Shown: positions 23,614-31,104, numbered from the stretch's first letter. The stretch is 35,195 bases of DNA from JBOHBN01 sp050698355 (GCA_050698355.1 JBOHBN010000324.1:1-35195); one strand, 5' to 3'. Made by a program: numbers and translations. Notes: generated by a model not told the origin, from the letters alone.

Positions 23614-23628
23614 GTGCTCTCCACGCGA

Positions 23629-23679
23629 CCGCATCGCGCGACCTCGCCGGTCTGCCCGGTGTTTCGCCGTATCGCGCGA
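23629..23679. repeat. Two 13 bp direct repeats between aconitase and methyltransferase genes
   Basis: CCGCATCGCGCGA (23629-23641) and CCGTATCGCGCGA (23667-23679) differ at one base and start 38 bp apart. The second copy is part of ATCGCGCGAT (23671-23680), a perfect 10 bp palindrome. They lie 16 to 66 bases upstream of the methyltransferase start. A protein-binding site or part of a terminator is possible. Confidence 0.45.
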
Positions 23680-23692
23680 TCAGCTCCTTCGC

Positions 23693-25675
23693 TCATCCGC
23701 GGGCCGCCTCGTCCGTCGGCGTTTCCTGCGCCACGAGCAGCGGGATGCGGCCGCCGCCGAGCACCGCCTCGACCTGGCGTTCGGACAGCTGGTGGCGCAG
23801 CGGATACTCCTCGTCCTTGGTGACATTGCGTACGGTCACCTCCGCGCTCCGGCCGAGCGTGTCGCGCAGGCCGCTCAGGGAGAGGGTGTCGCCCGCGTTA
23901 ATGCGGTCGTAGTCGCCCTCCTTCGTGAACTCCAGTGCCAGGACCCCGAAGTTGGCGAGGTTCTGCCAGTGGATGCGCGCGAACGACTTCGCGAGCACCA
24001 CGCGCAGCCCGAGGTAGCGGGGCGCGAGCGCGGCATGTTCGCGCGACGAGCCCTGCCCGTAGTTCTCACCGCCCACGATGATGTGGCCGCTGCTGCCCGC
24101 CACGTCGAGGGCCCGCTTCGGGTAGTCCTCGTCGACCTGGGTGAACGTCAGCTCGGCCAGCTTCGGCAGGTTGGACCGGAACGGCAGCCCGCGCGCTCCG
24201 GCCGGCGAGATCTCGTCGGTGGAGATGTTGTCGCCGACCTTCAGGAGTACGGCCGCCTCGATCTCGTCCGGCAGGGGGTCGAAGTCGGGGATCGCGGAGA
24301 TGTTCGGGCCGCGTACGAGCTCCTCCTGCGCCGACTCCTCCGGTGAGGGCGGCGGCTCCAGCATCGAGGTGTTCACAGAGGCCCGCTCGGGCAGCCCGAG
24401 GTCGGGGTAGCTCATGCCCAGCTTCTCCGCGAGATCCCTGGGGTCGGTGATGACGCCGGTGAGGCCGGAAGCGGCGGCGGTCTCCGGCGAGCACAGCCAC
24501 ACCGAGTCCTCCTTGGTGCCGGACCTGCCGGGGAAGTTGCGCGGGAACGTGCGCAGCGAGTTGCGCCCGGCCGCGGGCGCCTGACCGACCCCGATGCAGC
24601 CGAGGCAGCCCGTCTGGTGGATGCGGGCACCGGCAGCGATGAGGTCGAACGTCGCACCCATCCTCGTGAGGTCCTCGAGGATCTCCCGTGACGAGGGGTT
24701 GACGTCGAAGCTGACCGCATCGTTCGTCTGCCGCCCCTTCAGCATCGCGGCGGTGATGGCGAAGTCGCGCAGGCCCGGGTTGGCCGACGAGCCGACGACG
24801 ACCTGGCTGACCTCCTCGCCGGCCACCTCGCGTACCGGCACGACGTTGCCGGGCGAGGACGGCTTGGCGATGAGCGGTTCGAGGGTGGCCAGGTCGATCT
24901 CGTCGGTGCGGTCGTACGTCGCGTCGTCGTCGGCCAGCAGCTCGGTGAAGTCATCCGCGCGGTCCTCGCCCTCGAGGAACGTGCGTACGGCGTCGTCGGC
25001 CGGGAACACCGTCGTCGTCGCGCCGAGCTCCGCGCCCATGTTGGCGATGACGTGCCGGTCCATCGCGCTGAGCGTCGCGAGGCCGGGACCGTGGTACTCG
25101 ATGATCCGGTTGACCCCGCCCTTCACGCCGTGCCGGCGCAGCATCTCCAAGATCACGTCCTTGGCCGAGGTCCACGGCGGCAGCTCGCCGGTGAGGCGGA
25201 CGCCCCAGATCTCGGGCATCCGTACGTAGAGCGGCTGGCCGGTCATCACCAGGGCGACCTCGAGCCCGCCGACGCCCATCGCGAGCATGCCGAGCGAGCC
25301 CGCGGCCACCGTGTGCGAGTCCGAGCCGACCATGGACTTGCCCGGCTTGCCGAACCGCTGCATGTGCGTCGGGTGCGAGACCCCGTTTCCGGCCTTGGAG
25401 AACCACAGCCCGTACTTGCGGCACCCGGACCGGAGGAAGATGTGGTCCTCGGCGTTGCGCTCGTCGGCCTGTAGCAGGTTGTGGTCGACGTACTGCACGC
25501 TCACCTCGGTGCGTACGCGATCGAGCCGGAGTGCCTCCAGCTCCTGCATGACCAGGGTGCCGGTGGCGTCTTGGGTGAGCGTCTGGTCGATGCGCAGCCC
25601 GACCTCCTCGCCGGGCGTCATGTCGCCACTGACCAGGTGCGACGCGATGAGCTTCTGCGCGACGTTCTGCCCCAT
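23693..25675 (-). CDS. Aconitate hydratase (short, about 660-residue type)
   Basis: The 660-residue product has both aconitase parts. The N-terminal catalytic domain includes FLRSGCRKYG, KSMVGSDSHTVAAGSLGMLAMGVGG and HQTGCLGCIGVG. The C-terminal swivel domain includes GDNISTDEISPAG, GGENYGQGSSREHAAL and KSFARIHWQNLANFG. The Cys357-x2-Cys360 pair of the [4Fe-4S] cluster is present, but the third ligand position, normally GSCTN, reads GSSANP with Ser297. It resembles the putative Aquifex-type aconitases more than the 900-residue AcnA. ATG 25675 follows GGAGGT by 6 bases. It should interconvert citrate and isocitrate, with hydration of another acid as an alternative. Confidence 0.9.
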   Translation of the reverse strand: MGQNVAQKLIASHLVSGDMTPGEEVGLRIDQTLTQDATGTLVMQELEALRLDRVRTEVSVQYVDHNLLQADERNAEDHIFLRSGCRKYGLWFSKAGNGVSHPTHMQRFGKPGKSMVGSDSHTVAAGSLGMLAMGVGGLEVALVMTGQPLYVRMPEIWGVRLTGELPPWTSAKDVILEMLRRHGVKGGVNRIIEYHGPGLATLSAMDRHVIANMGAELGATTTVFPADDAVRTFLEGEDRADDFTELLADDDATYDRTDEIDLATLEPLIAKPSSPGNVVPVREVAGEEVSQVVVGSSANPGLRDFAITAAMLKGRQTNDAVSFDVNPSSREILEDLTRMGATFDLIAAGARIHQTGCLGCIGVGQAPAAGRNSLRTFPRNFPGRSGTKEDSVWLCSPETAAASGLTGVITDPRDLAEKLGMSYPDLGLPERASVNTSMLEPPPSPEESAQEELVRGPNISAIPDFDPLPDEIEAAVLLKVGDNISTDEISPAGARGLPFRSNLPKLAELTFTQVDEDYPKRALDVAGSSGHIIVGGENYGQGSSREHAALAPRYLGLRVVLAKSFARIHWQNLANFGVLALEFTKEGDYDRINAGDTLSLSGLRDTLGRSAEVTVRNVTKDEEYPLRHQLSERQVEAVLGGGRIPLLVAQETPTDEAARG

Positions 25676-25720
25676 GTGCCTACCTCCTCGGCGCTACCGT
25701 TCCCTGCCGGCCCACCTTCC

Positions 25721-25748
25721 AACCTACGCCCGGGGGTGGGGACCGCAA
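25721..25748 (-). promoter_or_regulatory. Candidate promoter of the aconitase gene
   Basis: On the minus strand TTGCGG (plus 25743-25748), a 16 bp spacer and TAGGTT (plus 25721-25726, a TANNNT-type -10) point toward the aconitase gene, whose GGAGGT ribosome site and ATG follow about 40 bases later. In the other direction TACTGT at 25781-25786, inside the small palindrome TTACTGTAA, may be the -10 for the propeller gene at 25818. Confidence 0.45.
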
Positions 25749-25817
25749 GATCGAAGAAGCGCGCTGTCGGCGGGTGGGCTTACTGTAAACAAAACGGGCG
25801 AGTTGGAGGAGTGGGCG

Positions 25818-26906
25818 ATGAGTGAGGCATTGTTGCTCGCGGGCACCCGCAAGGGTCTGGTGCTCGCCCGCAGCGCTGAGGGACGTACGAGGTGGGACGT
25901 CGAGCCGCTGCGGTTCACGATGAACGCGGTGTACGCGGTCGCCGTCGACTCCCGGCGCGACCCGCCACGGCTGTTCGCCGCGGCCGACAGCGAGCACTGG
26001 GGGCCGTCGGTGTTCCACTCCGACGACCTCGGAGCCACCTGGACCGAACCGGCCGCCGCACCGGTCCGGTTCCCCGAGCGCACCGGCACCGCGCTGGCCC
26101 GGGTGTGGCAGGTGCAGCCCGCGACGGAGAGCGAGCCCGACGCCGTGTATGCGGGTACGGAGCCCAGCGCGCTGTTCCGCTCCACCGACGGCGGCATCAC
26201 CTTCGAGCTGGTCGACGGCCTGTGGGACCACCCGCACCGGCCACACTGGTTCCCCGGTTACGGCGGCCAGGCCGTGCACAGCATCGTCGCGCACCCGCGC
26301 GATCCCCAGCACGTGACGGTCGCGATGTCGACCGGCGGTGTCTACCGCACCGCCGACGAGGGCAAGTCCTGGGATCCGGCGAACAAAGGCATCTCGGCGT
26401 ACTTCCTGCCCGATCCCCAGCCCGAGTACGGCCAATGCGTGCACAAGATCGCGGCACACCCGACCCGCCCCGAGGTCCTGTTCGCCCAGAACCATCACGG
26501 CGTGTACCGCAGCGGTGACGGGGGCGACTCCTGGCAGCCGATCGAGTTCGGGCTGCCGAGCAACTTCGGCTTCCCGATCGTCGTGCACCCGCACAAGCCG
26601 GAGACGGTGTACGTGTTCCCGCTGAGCGCCGACGCCGAGCGCATGCCACCGGACCGGGCGTGCCGGGTCTACCGTTCCGACGATGCGGGGGCCAGCTGGC
26701 GGCCGCTCACCGCGGGCCTGCAGCAGCAGGGCTTCCACGCGAGCGTCCTGCGCGACGCGATGTGCGTCGACACCGCGGACCCGGCCGGGGTGTACTTCGG
26801 CACCCGAAACGGCGAGGTGCACGCGAGCAACGACGAGGGCGAGCACTGGCAGCCGGTCGCGCGGAACCTGCCCGACGTCCTGTCCCTGCGCGCGTTCGTG
26901 GTGTGA
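25818..26906 (+). CDS. Asp-box (BNR) beta-propeller protein, sialidase-like
   Basis: A 362-residue protein made of six regularly spaced Asp-box repeats: SDDLGATW (68-75), STDGGITF (122-129), TADEGKSW (178-185), SGDGGDSW (232-239), SDDAGASW (287-294) and SNDEGEHW (337-344), at intervals of 50-56 residues. This predicts a six-bladed beta-propeller like sialidases and VPS10-type proteins. The Arg triad of true sialidases is not evident and no signal peptide is present, so it is probably cytosolic and may not be a glycosidase. ATG 25818 has GGAGGAG 6 bases upstream. It is followed after 4 bases by a MoaD/ThiS-like gene, suggesting a shared function. Confidence 0.85.
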   Translation: MSEALLLAGTRKGLVLARSAEGRTRWDVEPLRFTMNAVYAVAVDSRRDPPRLFAAADSEHWGPSVFHSDDLGATWTEPAAAPVRFPERTGTALARVWQVQPATESEPDAVYAGTEPSALFRSTDGGITFELVDGLWDHPHRPHWFPGYGGQAVHSIVAHPRDPQHVTVAMSTGGVYRTADEGKSWDPANKGISAYFLPDPQPEYGQCVHKIAAHPTRPEVLFAQNHHGVYRSGDGGDSWQPIEFGLPSNFGFPIVVHPHKPETVYVFPLSADAERMPPDRACRVYRSDDAGASWRPLTAGLQQQGFHASVLRDAMCVDTADPAGVYFGTRNGEVHASNDEGEHWQPVARNLPDVLSLRAFVV

Positions 26907-26910
26907 CACC

Positions 26911-27195
26911 GTGCACGTGACGGTGGTCGTACCCGGCGCGCTGCGCCGGTTCGCCGACGGACGGTCGCGGATGGAGGTCGAGCTGCCCGGCGACGCGACG
27001 CTGGGCGAGCTTCTCGCCCGGTTGGCCGACGAGTGTCCCGCCCTGCACCGGCGGATCCAGGACGAGACCGGTGCCCTGCGGCGGCATGTGAACGTCTTCG
27101 TCGGGGAGACCAACGTACGCGACGCGCGGCTGCTCGACACCGGCATACCGGCGGGCGCCGATGTGGTGGTGCTGCCGGCCGTCTCCGGCGGCTAG
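26911..27195 (+). CDS. MoaD/ThiS-family ubiquitin-like sulfur carrier protein
   Basis: A 94-residue protein with the ubiquitin-like MoaD/ThiS fold: VHVTVVVPGALRRFADG, a LPGDATLGELLARLADECP helix region, HVNVFVGETNVRDARLLDT and ending VVVLPAVSGG. The terminal Gly-Gly is what an E1-like enzyme adenylates and thiolates in sulfur carriers. No MoaE, ThiG, ThiF/MoeB or other sulfur-transfer gene lies nearby. Start is GTG 26911, 4 bases after the propeller stop, or the GTG at 26917. A hairpin at 27205-27236 follows, so the two genes probably form a complete small operon. Its target, possibly the propeller, is unknown. Confidence 0.87.
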   Translation: MHVTVVVPGALRRFADGRSRMEVELPGDATLGELLARLADECPALHRRIQDETGALRRHVNVFVGETNVRDARLLDTGIPAGADVVVLPAVSGG

Positions 27196-27204
27196 CGACG
27201 CGCT

Positions 27205-27236
27205 AGGTTTCGTCACGGGCTCCCGGCGACGAACCT
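27205..27236 (+). terminator. Hairpin after the propeller-MoaD operon
   Basis: AGGTTTCGTC (27205-27214) pairs with GACGAACCT (27228-27236) with one bulged T, and CGGG / CCCG extends the stem inward. It begins 9 bases after the MoaD-like stop and before the gluconokinase gene. No U-tract follows, as is usual in high-GC actinobacteria. Confidence 0.5.
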
Positions 27237-27277
27237 GGGGCTCGTGCCGATAGCAGCCGCCGCGGAGAGGTCGACCG

Positions 27278-27796
27278 ATGCCCACGTCCCCAACCGAGCA
27301 GCCCGTCGTGATCGTCATGGGCGTGTCCGGCAGCGGCAAGACGACGGTGGGCGAGGCCCTGGCGGCACGGACCGACTGGGCGTTCATCGAAGGCGACAGC
27401 CTGCACCCGCCCGCGAACGTGGAGAAGATGCGCTCGGGGTACCCGCTCGACGATGACGACAGGTGGCCGTGGCTGCGACGTATCGGCGCCTGGGTCGACG
27501 ACAGCGGCCCGGGCGGCGCGGTCATCACGTGCTCGGCGTTGAAGCGGAAGTACCGCGACCTGCTGAGCGCCGCCCGCCCCCGGATGTTCTTCCTGCATCT
27601 GTCCGGTACGCAGGAGCGGATCGCCGAGCGGGTCGCCCATCGCAAGCACGAGTACATGCCGGCGTCGCTGCTGGCGAGCCAGTTCGCCGACCTCGAGCCA
27701 CTGCAGCCGGACGAGCACGGCCTGACCGTCGACGCGACCCGCCCGGCCGAAGCGATCATCGAGGAGGTGCTGCCACGCCTCGGCGTCCCGACCTGA
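27278..27796 (+). CDS. Gluconokinase
   Basis: A 172-residue P-loop kinase of the GntK type. It has GVSGSGKTT (residues 15-23), the substrate-binding FIEGDSLHPPANVEKM with the characteristic GD-x-LHP, and CSALKRKYRDLL, followed by the FLHLSG and HEYMPASLLASQF regions. It phosphorylates D-gluconate to 6-phosphogluconate for the pentose phosphate route. ATG 27278 has GGAGAGG upstream. It stands alone between the propeller operon hairpin and copy 3 of the inverted-repeat element. No gluconate permease is nearby. Confidence 0.93.
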   Translation: MPTSPTEQPVVIVMGVSGSGKTTVGEALAARTDWAFIEGDSLHPPANVEKMRSGYPLDDDDRWPWLRRIGAWVDDSGPGGAVITCSALKRKYRDLLSAARPRMFFLHLSGTQERIAERVAHRKHEYMPASLLASQFADLEPLQPDEHGLTVDATRPAEAIIEEVLPRLGVPT

Positions 27797-27819
27797 CGCC
27801 GGTCACCGCCCGGTGCGCA

Positions 27820-27871
27820 GTGATCATGAAGGTTGTTCCGTGCTCTTGCACGGGCAAATCTTCATGATCAC
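27820..27871. repeat. GTGATCATGAA inverted-repeat element, copy 3 (convergent junction)
   Basis: Arms GTGATCATGAA (27820-27830) and TTCATGATCAC (27861-27871) flank a hairpin CCGTGC-TCTT-GCACGG (27838-27853), extended by TTG (27833-27835) / CAA (27855-27857). It is 24 bases after the gluconokinase stop and 18 bases from the stop of the convergent holin-family gene. The arms match copies 1 and 2 while the core is different. It is a probable bidirectional terminator. Confidence 0.82.
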
Positions 27872-27889
27872 GCGAGGGCGAGGGCGAGG

Positions 27890-28279
27890 TCAGTCCTCCT
27901 CGTGGTGGCGCTCCGGCTCCGGGATCACGAGGTGCAGCAGGAAGCTCACCACGCTCACCACGATCGAGCCGAACACCGCCCACCAGAAGCCGTCGACGTG
28001 GAAGCCGAACCCGAGTTGGCCGGTGAGCCAGGCTGTGAGCAGTAGCAACAGGCCGTTCACCACGAAGGTGATGAGCCCGAGGGTCAGCACGTACACCGCG
28101 CAGCCGAGCGTCTTGATGATCGGCTTGAGCACGGCATTCACGATGCCGAATATGATCGCGACCACGATCAGGGTCACAGCCTGCCTGGCGAAGTCGCCCC
28201 CGCCGATACCGATACCGGGCAGCAGGCATGCGACCCACAGTGCGAGGGCCGTGATGACGACCTTCAGCAAGATCCGCAT
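27890..28279 (-). CDS. Phage holin family 4 (YvlD-like) membrane protein
   Basis: A 129-residue membrane protein with four predicted hydrophobic segments (VVITALALWVACLLPGIGI, AVTLIVVAIIFGIVNAVL, CAVYVLTLGLITFVVNGLLLL and FWWAVFGSIVVSVVSFLLHLV) and a short charged tail PEPERHHEED. NAVLKPIIKTL between segments two and three and the GLxxFVVNGLLL pattern are typical of the YvlD / phage_holin_4_2 family. Despite the name, these are chromosomal proteins of unknown role, sometimes linked to envelope stress, and no phage genes are nearby. ATG 28279 is the natural start. Confidence 0.88.
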   Translation of the reverse strand: MRILLKVVITALALWVACLLPGIGIGGGDFARQAVTLIVVAIIFGIVNAVLKPIIKTLGCAVYVLTLGLITFVVNGLLLLLTAWLTGQLGFGFHVDGFWWAVFGSIVVSVVSFLLHLVIPEPERHHEED

Positions 28280-28306
28280 CGGTCAATTGTCCCACTCGGG
28301 CCGGTG

Positions 28307-29179
28307 TCACGGCGCTGTACGCAGCGCGCGACGCGCGGCGTCGCCGGCCTGCCTGCCGTACCCACTGCCGAACAGGACGGCGTGCACCAGCAGCGGGAAC
28401 AGCTGGTGCAGCGGTACGCGCTCCCGCCAGCCGTCGGCGAGCGGGCGCCCGAGGTCGCTCGCGGCGTCGGTGTACGCGTCGGCCACGACGTCCAGGTGGG
28501 GCGCGCCGAACAGCGCGAGCATCGCCAGGTCGGTCTCACGGTGCCCGCCGTGGGCGGCGGGGTCGATGAGCCAGCACGGCCCCTCCGCCGACCAGTGCAG
28601 GTTGCCGCTCCACAGGTCGCCATGGATACGGGCGGGCGGCTCGTTCGGTCCCGCGAGGTCCGCGCAGCGCTCGGCGGCCCGCTCGATGGCCTGCCGGTCG
28701 CCGGCGGCGACGGACCCGCGGTCCACCGCGAGCCGGAGGAACGGCGTGATGCGGCGCTCGGTGTAGAACGTCGGCCAGTCGTTCGCGGGCGTGTTGTCCA
28801 TCGGCAGCGAGCCGATGTACCCGGGATGGTCGGCGCCGAACGTCTCGGCGCCGGACGCGTGCAGCGCCGCCAGCGCCCGGCCGAGTTCCACCGCGGTGTC
28901 TCGGGTCGGCCGACCCGGCTCGACCCATTCCAGCGCGATCGCGTCGTCTCGGACGGTGAGAACCTCCGGTACGGGGATCGCGTGCGCTTCGGCCAGCCAG
29001 CGCAGCCCGGCCGCCTCGGCATGGAAGATACCGGCAGGCGGATCAGGCATGGTCTTGGTGAACACGACGCGGCCGTCGTCGAGCGTCACCCGCGCCCCGT
29101 TGCCGATGCACCCACCGCCGACGGCTCGCACCTCGCGCACGGGCTGGTCGAGCAGGCGGGCGGCGAGGTCGCTATCCAA
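28307..29179 (-). CDS. Fructosamine/ketosamine 3-kinase family protein
   Basis: A protein of 290 residues (from TTG 29179) with the FN3K/aminoglycoside-kinase fold. It has AVGGGCIGNGARVTL at the start, the nucleotide-binding region VVFTKTMPDPPAGIFHAEAAGL, the catalytic loop HGDLWSGN and the metal site IDPAAHGGHRETDLAM. Family members phosphorylate protein-bound ketosamines, which then fall off spontaneously; bacterial ones often prefer ribulosamines or erythrulosamines. The TTG start overlaps the phosphatase stop by 8 bases and gives the usual N-terminus; GTG 29206 is the alternative. It is last in the pdxS-pdxT-phosphatase-kinase operon. Confidence 0.88.
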   Translation of the reverse strand: MDSDLAARLLDQPVREVRAVGGGCIGNGARVTLDDGRVVFTKTMPDPPAGIFHAEAAGLRWLAEAHAIPVPEVLTVRDDAIALEWVEPGRPTRDTAVELGRALAALHASGAETFGADHPGYIGSLPMDNTPANDWPTFYTERRITPFLRLAVDRGSVAAGDRQAIERAAERCADLAGPNEPPARIHGDLWSGNLHWSAEGPCWLIDPAAHGGHRETDLAMLALFGAPHLDVVADAYTDAASDLGRPLADGWRERVPLHQLFPLLVHAVLFGSGYGRQAGDAARRALRTAP

Positions 29180-29663
29180 CGGCGATCTCGGCCCGCACGG
29201 CCGCAAGCAGTCCGGGGCAAGCTGCCTCGATCAGCTCGAAGCAGTACTCGAACTCCGACTCCGGTCCGCCGTACGGGTCCGGCACGTCGAGATCGGACCC
29301 CGCAGCGGGGTCGAACTCGCGCAGCAGCCGCAGTCTGTCCGCGTTCTTGCCTGCGGGGGTGCGCAACGCCCGAATGTGACTGCCGTCCATGCCCACGATC
29401 AGCCCGGGCCGGTCGAACCAGGCGCGCTCGAACACTCGCGCCGCGTGCGCATTGCCGTCGTACCCGTGCCGCGCGAGCGTCGCGAGCGCGTTCGGCTGCG
29501 CGGGCTCGCCGATGTGCCAGGACCCGGTACCGGCGCTCTCCACTGCGACCGTCGAGCTGAGGTCGGCATCGCGCACGTGGGCGCGGAACACGGCCTCGGC
29601 CATCGGGGACCGGCAGATGTTGCCGGTACACACGAAGCAGACCGTGTAGGGCTCGCGGGACAT
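29172..29663 (-). CDS. Low-molecular-weight protein tyrosine phosphatase
   Basis: A 163-residue LMW-PTP. The phosphate loop CTGNICRS (Cys12 to Ser19; nucleophile Cys12, Arg18) is near the N-terminus as usual, and the general-acid loop VPDPYGG has Asp129. ATG 29663 shares one base with the pdxT stop (TAATG), so it is translationally coupled; its own stop overlaps the kinase start. In mammals LMW-PTP-A removes the 5-phosphate from protein-bound ribulosamine 5-phosphate, after which an FN3K-related kinase acts, so this pair is likely a deglycation module. Ordinary tyrosine-phosphatase activity is the alternative. Confidence 0.92.
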   Translation of the reverse strand: MSREPYTVCFVCTGNICRSPMAEAVFRAHVRDADLSSTVAVESAGTGSWHIGEPAQPNALATLARHGYDGNAHAARVFERAWFDRPGLIVGMDGSHIRALRTPAGKNADRLRLLREFDPAAGSDLDVPDPYGGPESEFEYCFELIEAACPGLLAAVRAEIAVG

Positions 29664-30223
29664 TACCGCTTGCCGGTGACCTGGTCGAGCAGCAACTGGT
29701 GCACGCGGGCCTCGCCGCTGAGTTCCGGATGGAACGAGACCGCGAGTACGTGGCCCTGGCGCACCGCGACGGGGTGGCCGTCGACGTCGGCGAGCACCTC
29801 GACGCCATCACCGTGCGCGGCCACCCACGGGGCCCGGATGAAGACCGCCCGAACGGGCCCGCCGTCGATTCCCGCGAACGCCAGGTCGGTCTCGAACGAC
29901 CGCACCTGGCGGCCGAACGCGTTGCGTTCCGCATCGATGTCGAGCACGCCGAGGTGCCCGCGGTCGAGCACGATCAGCCCGGCGCAGGTGCCGAGCACGG
30001 GGTGATCCGTGGCGAACTTCCGTAACGGGTCGCCGAGCCCCTCACGTTCCATGCCGAGCGCCATCGTCGTGGACTCTCCGCCAGGGATGACGAGCGCGTC
30101 CAGGTCGGCGAGGTCGGCCGGGACGCGCACCTCGTGGGGGACGGCGCCGAGCGAACGCAGCATTGCCGCGTGCGCGGCGAAGTCTCCCTGCAGCGCGAGT
30201 ACGCCGACGCGGATGCCGGTCAC
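29663..30223 (-). CDS. pdxT: Pyridoxal 5'-phosphate synthase glutaminase subunit PdxT
   Basis: A 186-residue class I glutamine amidotransferase. It begins IRVGVLALQGDFAAHAAML, has PGGESTTM, the nucleophile Cys80 in LGTCAGLIVL and the His/Glu pair in SFHPELSGE. It supplies ammonia from glutamine to PdxS for making pyridoxal 5'-phosphate. GTG 30223 overlaps the pdxS stop by GTGA, and its own stop overlaps the phosphatase start by one base. In many actinobacteria yebC and ruv genes follow pdxT; here two deglycation-type genes do. Confidence 0.95.
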   Translation of the reverse strand: MTGIRVGVLALQGDFAAHAAMLRSLGAVPHEVRVPADLADLDALVIPGGESTTMALGMEREGLGDPLRKFATDHPVLGTCAGLIVLDRGHLGVLDIDAERNAFGRQVRSFETDLAFAGIDGGPVRAVFIRAPWVAAHGDGVEVLADVDGHPVAVRQGHVLAVSFHPELSGEARVHQLLLDQVTGKR

Positions 30224-31104
30224 CAGCCGCGCTGCGCCAGGAGCTGTTCCTCGCCGAGCGAGGACGTCTCCAGGCTGGACATCGCGACACCCAGGCCGCG
30301 GGAGGCCGCCGTCACGCGCGCCGGGTCGGCGTAGTGGGTGGTCGCCTCGACGATCGCCCGCGCCCGGCGTTCGGGGTCCTCGGACTTGAAGATGCCGGAG
30401 CCGACGAACACACCTTCCGCGCCCAGCTGCATCATCAGCGCGGCGTCTGCCGGGGTGGCGATGCCGCCGGCGCAGAACAGCACGACCGGGAGCTTGCCAG
30501 CCTGCGCGACGGCGCGTACGAGGTCGAGCGGCGCCTGGTGCTCCTTGGCCGAGGTCGGCAGCTCCGTCTCGTCCAGCGATGCCAGGCGCTTGATCTGCCC
30601 GGTGATCATGCGCATGTGGCGCACGGCCTCGACGATGTCGCCGGTGCCCGCCTCGCCCTTCGACCTGATCATCGCCGCGCCCTCGCCGATGCGGCGTAGC
30701 GCCTCACCGAGGCTCGTCGCACCGCACACGAACGGCACCCTGAACGCCCACTTGTCGATGTGGTTGGCCTCGTCCGCGGGTGTGAGCACCTCGGACTCGT
30801 CGACGTAGTCGACCTCGAGTGCCTCGAGCACCTGCGCCTCGGCGAAGTGACCGATCCTGGCCTTCGCCATCACGGGAATGGTGACGGCTTCCTTGATCCC
30901 CTCGACCATGGCCGGGTCGGACATGCGGGCCACGCCGCCGTCGCGCCGGATGTCGGCGGGTACGCGTTCCAGCGCCATGACCGCGCAGGCGCCGGCGGCT
31001 TCGGCGATCTTGGCCTGCTCGGGTGTGACGACGTCCATGATGACGCCGCCCTTCAGCATCTCCGCCAGCCCGGCCTTGACCCGCAGTGTCGACTCGTCAC
31101 GCAT
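30220..31104 (-). CDS. pdxS: Pyridoxal 5'-phosphate synthase lyase subunit PdxS
   Basis: A 294-residue TIM-barrel enzyme that builds pyridoxal 5'-phosphate from ribose 5-phosphate, glyceraldehyde 3-phosphate and ammonia from PdxT. The catalytic residues stand at the family's standard positions: Asp24 in GGVIMDVV, Lys81 in VMAKARIGHF and Lys149 in MIRSKGEAG. The protein is full length. ATG 31104 has GGAG only 2 bases upstream, but TATCCT sits exactly at -12 to -7, so a leaderless start is more likely. The gene heads the coupled operon pdxS-pdxT-phosphatase-kinase. Confidence 0.96.
   Translation of the reverse strand: MRDESTLRVKAGLAEMLKGGVIMDVVTPEQAKIAEAAGACAVMALERVPADIRRDGGVARMSDPAMVEGIKEAVTIPVMAKARIGHFAEAQVLEALEVDYVDESEVLTPADEANHIDKWAFRVPFVCGATSLGEALRRIGEGAAMIRSKGEAGTGDIVEAVRHMRMITGQIKRLASLDETELPTSAKEHQAPLDLVRAVAQAGKLPVVLFCAGGIATPADAALMMQLGAEGVFVGSGIFKSEDPERRARAIVEATTHYADPARVTAASRGLGVAMSSLETSSLGEEQLLAQRGW

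Noticed and set aside
27890..28279. Evidence of a prophage from the holin-family label
   Set aside because: The protein is a YvlD-like chromosomal membrane protein and no phage structural, integrase or lysis genes are nearby.
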